Shown here piece after piece: positions 9,747-19,361 of a DNA stretch of 64,000 bases. The notes under the pieces were generated by a model. The model had not been told where the DNA came from. It did no database searches and worked only from the letters and a program-made list of their open reading frames with translations. The translations under genes and the position numbers were made by a program. Numbering within the stretch: the first letter of the stretch is position 1; each line of letters opens with the position of its first letter. The DNA lies in the NCBI GenBank assembly GCA_013398175.1, contig VZRZ01007316.1:1-64000 (forward strand), read 5' to 3'. The stretch is from Climacteris rufus (lineage: Eukaryota; Chordata; Aves; Passeriformes; Climacteridae).

Positions 9747-12700
9747 CTGGAAAGGAATAAACCAAATGTTTTAGAATGGCACTTTAACATGGTAAATCCT
9801 AGTGTGTTGGACAAGATACAATTTATAAACTGCAAGCAAAAGGGGTGTGATTAAAAAGCAGATCTTACTAAAAATTGTCAATCTGATAACTAATGGTGAA
9901 ACAGTTCATTTGTATGCTCTTGCTTTGGAGCTCCCATGAACTTGGAGCTGGTAGCAATCTAAGACAGTGTATGGAGTTTGCATAGCAATGTTTTTTTCGG
10001 AGAGGTGGGGGCTACAGTGGTGGCTTCTCTGAACTTGTGACAGAAGCCAAGGCCGTGTTCAACAGAGGCAAGGTCAGACAAACCTGCTGCTGGCCAGGGC
10101 TGAGCCAGGGCTGAGGGTGGTAGCACCTCTGGGGTGGTGTGTTTAAAAAGGGGAGGAAAACAATTGTGCAACTGCAGCTGGAGAAGAGAGGAGTGGGAAT
10201 ATTTGAGAGCAACAGCCCTGCGGACACCGAGGCCAGTGAAGAAGAATGAGGTGCTCCAGCTGACAGAGCTGTGATTCCCCTGCAGCCCATGGAGGTCCAT
10301 AGGGTAGCAGAGAACCACCTGCAGCCCATGGAGGACACGCCAGAGCAGGGATGATGCCTGAGGGAGGCTGTGACCCTATGGGAAGCCAAGCTGGAGCAGC
10401 TTTAGTGACAGGACTTGTGACCCCGTGGGGCACCCACGCTGGAGCAGGCTGTTCCTGAAGGACTGTACCCCATGGAAGGGACTGTACACTGGAACAGTTC
10501 ATGAAGAGCTGCAGCCCATGGGAAGGATTCAAGTCGGAGAAGTTTCTGGAGGACAGTTTCCCATGGGAGGGACCACATAATGGAGCCAGGAAGGATTGTG
10601 AGGAGTCCTTCCCCTGAGAAGGAAGGAGTGTCAGAAACACTCTGTAATTAAGTGATGTCAGCCCCCATTCCTCATCTCCTTGTGCCACTGAAGTGGTGAG
10701 AGGGAGAGAAAATGGGAAGTGAATTTGAGCCCAGGAAAAAGAGAGGGGTGGGGGGAAGGTGTGTTGAGGTTGATTTTCATTTCTCATTATCCTACTCTGA
10801 TGTGATTGGTAATAAATTAAACTGATTTCCACCAGTCGAGTCTGTTTTGCCTGTGGCAGTACCTGGTGAGTGATCTCTCCCAGCCCTTATCTTGACACAC
10901 GAGCCTTTCATATATTTTCTCTCTGTCCAGCTGAAGAGGTGACAGAGTAGTTTTGAAGGGCACCTGGCATTCATCCAGAGTCAGCCCACCATGCACAGAA
11001 AGACCAATTCCAGAGAGATGGTAGTTCAGTGTCTGTATACAAACATGCTACGTAGGCAGCACTCAAAGGTCAAGCCTGTTACAGATCTTTTTAAATTGGT
11101 TAAAGTGCATTTCGTGTGACCTTGTGTGACTATGGATAACATGAAAGAACTCCCCGTCTCTCTCTCTGGTTTATGATCTATATTAAATCCAAAGAGCTGC
11201 CTACAAATGCTGCTGGTTCCAGAACATGCCTGTACATAATAGCTTCCTACAGGGAAAATTATACCACCAGAGAGCAACTTCAATATTTCAGAGAAAGACG
11301 GATAAATAACAATTTATCTTTTAACAGTGCAAATACTGAAGTTGACAAAACATAATTATGTATACTTTAGACAATCTTAATCAAACCTTGCTCCTGTCAT
11401 TGTGGCTATGCCCAAAATGAAGATGCATTATTCACCTGAAATTAAAGCCTTATGGAGAACCCAGGGGCAACTGACATTTTAAAATTCCACGCATGGATTT
11501 TTACTTACGCTTGTTCTTTAATTCCTTGCAGGAATGCTTCAGTGTCCGCCTCTGGTATCTCTCCATCAATACTGGCCAAATATGAATAAAGGAATGAGAA
11601 GGTTTCGAAGGGAATTCGAGCTGCTCCACCTTCTGGGTCGCTTGTTAAGATTTCACAGGCCTGTTTCATTGAACTCAGTAAGGACTGCAGGGGGTTCCAG
11701 CAAGAAATGAGAGGAAAAGTATCAGAGCCATGAACATCCTTTGCATACCATGACAAAATCCACACTGTAAGCCATTAGAAGTGAGAGTAAATGAGATGAT
11801 CATTGTGTTATCATCATTACCTAGCTTTAAACCCCAAATTTGCTCTCTAGTGCAGGTCCAAGGATGAAACAATAATGTAGTTCTAGTAGAGACAGGATTA
11901 AAAAATACCAGAATCTTGTGATGGTTAAAGATTGCATAGGGTAATCTGAGCTCTATCTCCAACAGGGCCAAACTGCTGTTCTGCTACTGTAAAGGCTCCA
12001 AGATCAATGTATCTGGTGAGAGATATTTGAGTGTACATGTGTATATTATCTCAGTGATTCTAAATTAATTCTCAGTAGCTGTTAAGACAAACAAATCTAC
12101 AAACTCCAGAAAATGAATATGGGTTTCCTGATTTTTATTATGACATTATATTATATTACATAATTTTTAGTTGATATTTTAGCTGATATTTATGGTTTCC
12201 CCTATCTCTATACAAGTTCTATTTTAGTAGATAGTAGAAAAAGCACTGAGGCAAAAAGCATTTAAAGAATATTTCAGTTTAGTCAAAGGCCAATAACATC
12301 TGAGTTACCTTAAAAAAACCATGCCTCAAATTATTAATTCCAAATACACTTTGAAAAAATCCTTTATTTAAATACAGTGTTGATAATCCAGTGCCCTATG
12401 CATGCTGAGCTATATGGGGAAAAGCATAGAAAAATCCAGCATTGGGTTTCATTCAGTCAAAGACTGATTGGATGCCTTTAAAAAACAAACAAATAAAAAC
12501 ACACACAAAATAAAAGGACAAAAGCAAACCCACACAGGCTTTCTCTAACCCAAGTCATAGTATTTTTACTTCAACTTTTTAAAAATTTCCTCTTACATTT
12601 TCATTAACAAGCAAGAAATTACTATGTAAAAGGATTGCATTTCCTAACAGTAGAATAGCAAAACTCAGAATAAATGCAATATCTGTGTAAGATCTAGAAC

Positions 12701-15700
12701 ACAGGCCAGAAAAACGTCATTTTATAATCCTCTAACAGTTTTACTTAATTTCAGTATTTCAGTATTCCTCTAACAGTATTTACTTAATTACAGTATTTCC
12801 TCCCCTGGGAGGCCTCTGAGGGAAAAGAGAGGCAGCTGACTCTGTGATGGCCAACTCTGCATTTTGCTAACCCTCTGCTGCCCTTCCTGCTCCTGCCATC
12901 CCAAGCTGCCACTCTGTCTCTCACACAACACAGCAAAGTTATTCACATCCATGTCACCACACTGGAATGACAATTTAACAGGCTGCCTCTGTGGTAATTT
13001 CTCCAAGGCTTTTGTAAAACCACATCAATGCTTTACAGAAAAGATATTTCAGACTGGTGCTCTTCAGATGTTCATATTTGTCTACTCTTGTATCTCAGCT
13101 GTGACCCCGTTTGACTATGAACACAATTTACAGCTGCAGGACATGAGGGTAAATTTCTTGTGTGTATCTTCCTTTTTGGTTTAGGAAACCAAAGTTTAGG
13201 TTTCATTATGTAGTACTGAAATCAAATCATTCACTTAAGATCCAAAAGGATGGCGAGATGGAAGTAAATTTAGTCTGTCTAATTCCATAAGAATGGTGTT
13301 CCTGTGACTCCATTTTTGGTTTATTTGGGGTTTGTGTGTGTGTGTGTGTGTGTGTGTTTTTAGATAAATAATGCTGCTGTTACTTTTTTTAAATGAAGAA
13401 AAGAGCCCAAGCTACAAGATCCTGTTGGGAGGGAGACTGAAATCAAGAAATACACAGTTGAAATAAATATATTTATATAGATATACACACACAATTGCAA
13501 CTGCAAGCCAGGTCGACATTCAGGGTTTCCAGATATTGCAACATTCACAAAATATTATTTCATACGTATTTTCATTTTAGTACCTCTTCTTCCCTACTGT
13601 AGAAATCATTAAAAGTATTATACTTTATAAGAACATCTGCTTAATGCACTTTATAATCTTTCATTCTGTTGCAATGCTCTGCTGAGATTTTATTACTGAC
13701 ATTAAAAGAATTAAGTGTAGATTTAGTAACATTAACTGCTGCTGTGAAAATTCAATTGGCTACACAATCAATTAAAATTGGTTCCTTAATTTCTCCCTCC
13801 AGTTCTCCTCCATGGATCTTTCTACTGATGCCATCAGCATCATTTCTCTACCATCCTCTCTCACGTGGTACAAGCTCCCTGCAGATGTGCTTGCTCTTGT
13901 ACTGCCACTCCAGGAAACTGAGGACTTAGCCATCTTTCTGGTTAAGTTGCCCTAACCAAAATCTAATGGGGAACAGAAGTAAACACAAAAGCCCCTTTGC
14001 CAGCTGCTGCAAAAGCAATCACCATTCCCCAAATCCATTTGCATGAACTGTTCTATGGTCTATCTCGTATGACCCCAGCCAATCATTTGTGTTTGGGTAC
14101 GAGCGCTCCTGCTGTGAACATACCCCACCAAGCACACTGCACCCAAGGGCCAGAAACTTCATCCATTCCACTGCCTCTCCAAAATTGTCCAGTTGCAGGA
14201 TGGCTTCCAGCTGCTCCTCTGGCAAGCACAAATGCTTCCATTTTTCCTTCAGCTCTGCAATGGTCACCGTGCCTTTGGAAGAAAGCTTCAAACAAAATCA
14301 CAGTACCACAGTAAGAAATCCAAAAACCAGAAGTAATCTAAGAACACAGTGCTTCCCCAAAATACTTCAAATACTACACAGTCTGTCTCCCCAAGCATCT
14401 CCAACACATCAGCATTCCTCAACAGCATTGTGCATTTCATAAAGAACAGCTTGTACCTGTTTGTGCAAGACTTTAAGGAGTCCCGGGGTCAAACCAGCAT
14501 CTGTTTTCTCTGTTGCTAAAGGCATTTCAATCCTCTCCTTCACAGGAAGGGGCTCACCTTTAGACAAGGCTGAAAAATACCTAAGTGAATGGGAAGAGAA
14601 ACACACCTCAATGCCCATAGCTATTACAAACTACACAGAAGTAAATGCTCTTCCAGGTCGGTGAAAAAATTCACAGCCTCCCCCACAGGAGAGGCAGCAT
14701 TTGGCAAGCTGCCCACCTGCAGACCTCCTTTCTCCCCATGCCCAGAAACCACTTTTCTTTTTAGCAGAAACCACAATCTTTAGACTTTACATGCTCCTTT
14801 TCATGACATTCTAATAATTCTTAAGGCATTTAACTTACTTTGTGCATGATATTCTCAGCTGTTTTTATTGAGGAGCACTTGAGGGCTCATCTGTTTAGCA
14901 ATCCCCTCATGCATTACCCAAAATGCACATCTGCCAAGTCCCTCATCAGTGTTTCTGCTATATCTGTCCACTCCAAAGTAAAATTTAAGAGTAGAGCATA
15001 AAGGGCATTAGGTGTGCATCTTTTGATTATAAGGTTGCCACAACCTTAAGAGCAACTGCCTCTGCCATAACTGGCCAGGAACCTGAACTATGCAAGGAAA
15101 TCTCAGTTTTCATTCAGGTAGTGGTGGGTCTAATTTAAGCATTTCTCCACTTGTCCTGTCTCATCTGCCTTGGTCACACATCCATGCCCAGGGTAACCCA
15201 CGCTGTACAAATATTTGCCAAAATGCACAGCAGGCAGCACAGAACTGAATCAGTGTGACTGGATAGAGACAGATGCACGGTGTGTATACACATAGAACAC
15301 CCAGGCTATTTCTCAGCCAGATCCATTTCCCCAGATGATTATTTACAGGGACAAGCACTACAACACCAGCAGCACGTGAGAAGGCACAGTCTTGCTCTGC
15401 TTTACATGGCTCCCAGGTACAGACCTCGCTCTGCTCAGGTGCTCTTACACCAGAGCATATTCCAAAAAGAGGGGTGTGTGATCAGCAGCAGCCACCCAGC
15501 CACCTGCAGGGGCTGCCCCCACCGAGCTGGTGCCATCTCTGGGCAGAGGTTGGTGGTGTGGCCTTGGCAGTGCCACGCTGCCCCTGCCCTCACCAGCCCC
15601 ATGTCCCAGCAGGCTCCAGCTACCCGGGAACTGCTGCTTCTGACTGCTCGCCTGGGGCAAGCTCACTGCCCATCATCACCCGAGCTACACTGCACCCCAC

Positions 15701-16610
15701 CCCCGTCACATTCCTAAGAAACACCACACCATTTGAAGATGGTCCTGCTGCCTTTCTCCAACACTGCAGCTGTAACAATTCAGATTCAGATTATTTTCTT
15801 TTTAACAGACAAGCCAGACTCCAGACTGGCTTTGTTAAAAACCTCCCCTCCTTCATGTACACAGTAGAGACATTTTCCAATCCCCCCCAGCTGAGAATAT
15901 CTCAGTCCCTTTTCAATAGCTTGCCCACACAAACCACAGGACAGGAAAAAATTATAGTGAGCAGTAGAAGTTAAAGAAGAAACAATTACACATCTAAATC
16001 AGCTTCATAGCAAGAGATTTATTATGTGGATTATCACTTAAAAGTTGTAAAATTTCAGGCACTTTTCCCAGAAAAAAAAGAAACCTAATCAACCTCAAGA
16101 ATTAGAAAGCTAATTTCTACTTTTCCTTTAAATTCCAAGAATTAAGTCTGAGATGAGAGAAGAAAAAGCAAATCAAACCAAAACAAAAAGGTTGGTCTTT
16201 CAGACAGAAAAACTAATGCCAAAAAGCAAATTACAATGCATTTTTATGTATAGAAATGTAGCTATTTCAGAATTAAAGCATTCCTAAGCTTCAAGGAAAT
16301 AGAAAATAAATGAAGTACCACAGTATTTTTAAAAGGCTTACATGCTGCTTTAACACACAAGTGTGTATGCAATATTCTTACTGATTCAGTATTCAAAGCC
16401 AGGCCCACCACAGAGGAGCAGTGAGATTTTGAGGGTCCATATATACAGCTCTCTGTTGTTACGTGAACATCATACTTACGCAGCTGCCCACTGCAAAACA
16501 TCATGAGGCTGGGTCCTAATAGCAGCTTTAGTAAATTGCTTCAGAATATCAGGCAGCTCTGGGGGGATTTTGATCTGCTGAGCACAAAACATGGTTTCTG
16601 GAAGAGGCAT
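9683..16610 (-). CDS. ROPN1L: Ropporin-1-like protein (ROPN1L), five coding exons
   Basis: ROPN1L is an RIIa-fold protein of the sperm fibrous sheath and radial spoke region. It binds AKAP amphipathic helices in the way the PKA RII docking domain does. Joined coding exons (minus strand) are 16610-16480, 14580-14457, 14285-14124, 11684-11509 and 9746-9683, making 218 residues against about 230 in human. The N-terminus MPLPETMFCAQQIKIPPEL and the following helix pair (about residues 12-50) form the RIIa dimerisation/docking domain. Conserved motifs include KYL-like AAYFSALSKGEPLPVK, GLLKVLHKQ, FLALGCSVLGG and EILTSDPEGGAARIPF. All junctions close in frame. It lies divergent from nothing recognisable and downstream of MARCHF6 on the same strand, as in human. 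Confidence 0.92.
9965..10992 (+). mobile_element. Avian LTR, probably solo, in the last intron of ROPN1L
   Basis: This roughly 1-kb block has the organisation of a common bird LTR: an upstream part with GTGGTAGCACCTCTGG and a TTTAAAAAGG TATA-like box (about 10142); a long block of degenerate CCCATGG...GGAGCAG units (10268-10600); and a 3' part with TTCTCATTATCCTACTCTGA, AATAAA at 10811, GAGTCTGTTTTGCCTGTGGC, and an end near CAGCCCACCA. No gag, pol or env sequence is seen, so I read it as a solo LTR. It is antisense to ROPN1L. Family assignment (ERVL- or ERVK-like) is from memory, and the exact edges are approximate. Confidence 0.75.
10268..10600 (+). repeat. Degenerate tandem units inside the LTR
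   Basis: There are seven or so imperfect units of about 40-50 bases, each containing CCCATGG or CCCGTGG and a GGAGCAG- or GGAGGA-like word. They look like an internally amplified U3/R block. Confidence 0.65.
11509..11684 (-). CDS. ROPN1L: ROPN1L coding exon 4
   Basis: Acceptor CCCCCTGCAG and donor GC|GTAAGT flank 58 codons, including MKQACEILTSDPEGGAARIP and FSFLYSYLASIDGEIPEADT. If the donor is not used, the frame stops after one more codon (GCG TAA). Confidence 0.92.
12729..12800. repeat. 38-bp tandem duplication in ROPN1L intron
   Basis: The block starting CCTCTAACAGT..TTACTTAATT at 12729 recurs at 12767 with a few changes. Confidence 0.75.
13331..13357. repeat. (GT)n microsatellite
   Basis: About 13 uninterrupted TG dinucleotides lie in ROPN1L intron sequence. 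Confidence 0.95.
14124..14285 (-). CDS. ROPN1L: ROPN1L coding exon 3
   Basis: Acceptor TTTTGTTTGAAG and donor GTATGT flank 54 codons in phase 0. They include TIAELKEKWKHLCLPEEQLE and VEWMKFLALGCSVLGG, which match the ropporin family core. Confidence 0.92.
14457..14580 (-). CDS. ROPN1L: ROPN1L coding exon 2
   Basis: Acceptor CATTCACTTAG and donor GTACAAG flank 42 residues containing AYFSALSKGEPLPVKERIEM and GLLKVLHKQ. The exon completes the docking domain and ends in phase 0. The ATG in the same frame just 5' of the exon is intronic. Confidence 0.92.
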
Positions 16611-16629
16611 GGTGTTCAGTCACAAGGAC
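16480..16629 (-). CDS. ROPN1L: ROPN1L first coding exon, RIIa docking domain
   Basis: Acceptor TTATTTCTTTCAG ends at 16630, followed by a 19-base 5' UTR and the ATG at 16610-16608. Coding bases 16610-16480 give 43 codons plus two bases, and the donor is GTAAGTATG. The encoded PPELPDILKQFTKAAIRTQP and DVLQW are signature RIIa-fold residues. Confidence 0.92.
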
Positions 16630-17380
16630 CTGAAAGAAATAAACCAGCAGTTCACAAATGCAGAATGTGAATGAAAAACTGTGTGGACATGGGAGCAAGC
16701 AGTGCCTGTCCCCAAACTCCCCCCTGTCCTATTTAACAGCTGGGGCAAGAAGCACACTGTGCATCTCTAGAAAACTTTAACTTGATGGTAACACCAGGTA
16801 AAACACTGGAGCCTGGACCCCAACCACAGCTCTGGGTGAGGAGAACTGCTACTGTAACAGGTATCTTCAGACAGCTTTAAACTGCTACATTGACAACTCA
16901 CTACTGCACATCAAGGAAAATCTTTGCATTTTTGTACAGATGCCAGAGTATGCAGATGACCAAAATGCTGTAGCAAGAAGTCACTAATTTGTGCTCCCAA
17001 TGGACTTTACATCAAGAAACGAATGTTTGAATGAACAAAACATTCACATGTGCTGCACCCAACCATTGCACTTTGCTCATACAACTGTACAGGTATGTTT
17101 GTCTCACTAAGGATGTAACTCATTTGTTGCAAGGAATCAAGTTCCCCAGGATCCAAAAGAAGGGGCAGAGACAGGTTACTGGATGGTCCCTCTCCCATCA
17201 TAGCAATGGGGTACATTTGGTGGGAAATGAGTACTCTCCTCATGATTTCAAGGAAAAACTATGACTTACTTCAGTTGATTTAGCAACAAGAACTGAAAAC
17301 AGTTATCTGCAGAAGGGAGGAGCAGTGAAAGAAAGAGCATCAAGAAAGGAATCAATGTAACAGAATCCTCTATCCTTTCT

Positions 17381-17421
17381 TTCTTTTTTTTTTTNTTTTC
17401 TCTTTTTTTTTTTTTTTTTTT
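17381..17421. repeat. Poly-T/CT tract containing one undetermined base
   Basis: Long T runs are interrupted by TCTC and by a single n at 17395, the only ambiguous base in the window. This looks like an unresolved homopolymer. Confidence 0.9.
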
Positions 17422-17895
17422 GTAATTTTTAAGATAAAAATATGGGTACTGGGCAGGTGGTTTTCTCATGTGAATTTTCCTGTAGTGGAAAAAAAAATTA
17501 AAAGTCAGCAATGGGGCAATGAACCTGCTGTGACTCAAGGCTCCTTTGAAGATCAAACCCTACTTAGAACTTTATTTATGGACAAATGCAGACAGGGTAC
17601 AGCATCTTCATCACTCCAACGCAGCAAATTTGCATCAGGAACAGACTTCAGAGTGCACACTTAACTACCACATTGGTCACGTGCTTTCAGTAATGATTCA
17701 AAAATACAGCTTTAGCTAAGGAATTGAAGCCGAAGGCAAAAAAAGTTGAGGATTTCAGGACAACAGAAAAATTATTAGTAAGGAATACAGATGTGTGTGC
17801 ATGTACCCTTGGGAAGCAATCAAATAAAAGAATAAATATATAATCAGAAAAAAAAAAAGGCAGTGCAAGAGCTGTTTTTCTACGGTAAGCCCTTA

Positions 17896-18125
17896 ATCAC
17901 AGAAGGGCTGAGGCTGGCAGAGACCTCTTGGAAATCACCTGGTCTGACCCTCTGCACAAGCCAGGCCTACGAGCACCTATGAGCAAGATGCCAAAGATCC
18001 ATGGCCAGGCAGGTTTCAAGCATCTCCAAGGATGGAAACTCCACATCCCTCTGGGCAACAGTGCCAGTGCTTGGTCACCCTCACAGTGAAAAAGGGGTTC
18101 TCGATGTTCAGAGGGAACCTTCTCT
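17896..18125 (-). mobile_element. CR1 LINE 3' fragment
   Basis: Read on the plus strand it begins AATCACAGAAGGGCTGAGG and continues through CATCTCCAAGGATGGAAACTCCAC and CAGTGCTTGGTCACCCTCAC. This is the reverse complement of the CR1 3' region. It lies just downstream of the ROPN1L first exon. Confidence 0.85.
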
Positions 18126-18304
18126 ACATATACCCACACCTAATGAATAAAGAAAAGCGCAGCCATGTCAGGCAGCCTCTGCACCCCTTCTCCATCAGCA
18201 CTCTGTCATGGCTTACTCTCGCATCACTCTCACTTCCTATTAGCTCTTATTTTCTATTGTTTTGGTTTTTTTTTTCCTTTCACGCACCCCAAACCAGCCC
18301 CAGG

Positions 18305-18625
18305 TGTTCAGGAAACAGGGCTAAGGCCAAGGACTGGCCGAGCCGCGAGTGCCGCAGCCCACCAGCCCCGAGCTCTGGGCGGGCAGCTCCGGCGGTCCCC
18401 GGCGTGACCCCTCGGAGGCCGGAGGAGCCCCAGGGCCGCTCCACAGCCCCAGCGCCCCCGGACACCGCGCCGCACCCACCCGGCAGCCCCGGGCTGGGGA
18501 AGGCCCGGGCACGGCCCTCACCTGCCCGGCTCCGCGGCCCCGCTGCCCCGCAACGCAGAGGGAGGGAGGGGCCGGGGCGGGCGGCCCAGGCCCGGGAAGA
18601 GGGTGGTGCCTCCCTGCTTTAAAGC
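18305..18625 (-). promoter_or_regulatory. ROPN1L: CpG island and non-coding first exon of ROPN1L
   Basis: This is the only strongly CpG-rich block between ROPN1L and MARCHF6. On the minus strand it holds a good donor, GGGCAG|GTGAGG, with the exon ending at 18522. That can splice to the acceptor at 16630 ahead of the start codon. GC boxes (GGGGCGGG) occur near 18570. The start site is inferred to be near 18560-18620. Confidence 0.65.
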
Positions 18626-18644
18626 GCAAGAGCACAAACTTTTG

Positions 18645-19361
18645 AAAAGTCTCAGAGCACGGATGGGGAGATTGAGTCTACCACTAGCAAATTCACGGAC
18701 GACGCCAAGGTGGGTCGGAGCAGGCTGGAGGGTACAGCGACGGAACATGATCCAGCGTGTGCCCAGGTGGCCACGAAGGGCAATGGCATGCTGGCCTGTA
18801 TCAGCAATAGTGCGGCCAGCAGGACCAGGCAGCGATTGTTCCCTGTACTCGGCACTTGTGAGGCCACACCTCGAATCCTGTGTCCAGTTTTGGGTCCCTT
18901 AATGCAGAAAGGCCATTGAGGTGCTGAAGCTTGCCCAAAAGCTGGTGAAGGGCTTGGAGCACAAGTCCTGTGGAGAGCGGCTGGGGGAGCTGGGGTTGTT
19001 CAGCCTGGAGATAAAGAGGCTCAGGGGCGGCCTTAGTGCTCTCTACAATTACCTGAAAGAAGGCTGGCTGTAGTTAGGTGGGGGCCGGCTGCTTCTCCCA
19101 GAGAGCCAGCGACAATCTTAAGCTGTGCCAGGAGAGGTTTAGGTTAGATGTTAGGAAGAATTTCTTCACAGGAAGAGTGGTTAGACCATGGAAGGGGCTG
19201 CCCAAGGAGGTGGTGGAGTTACTAACCCTGGTGGTGTTTAAGGAAAGACTGGATGGGGGACTTAGTGCCATGGTTTAGTTGACATGGTGGTGTTTGATCA
19301 TGGGCTGGACTTGATGATCTTAGAGGTCCTTTCCAACTTAATTGAGTCTGTGATTCTATGA
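18645..19361 (+). mobile_element. CR1 LINE 3' fragment (about 0.7 kb)
   Basis: This contains the end of the CR1 reverse-transcriptase frame in degenerate form (ACTAGCAAATTCACGGACGA, GTTCAGCCTGGAGATAAAGA), then the 3' UTR (ATTTCTTCACAGGAAGAGTG, CTTGATGATCTTAGAGGTCC). It ends at TGATTCTATGA. It is truncated and has lost reading frame. It sits directly upstream of the ROPN1L CpG island. Confidence 0.9.

Noticed and set aside
10143..10832. A 229-codon open frame on the minus strand
   Set aside because: It lies entirely antisense within the LTR. Its Pro/Ser/Trp-rich repeats reflect the LTR's tandem units, not a protein family.
18280..18650. Several overlapping open frames on both strands
   Set aside because: They arise from the stop-poor CpG island and have no protein-family resemblance.
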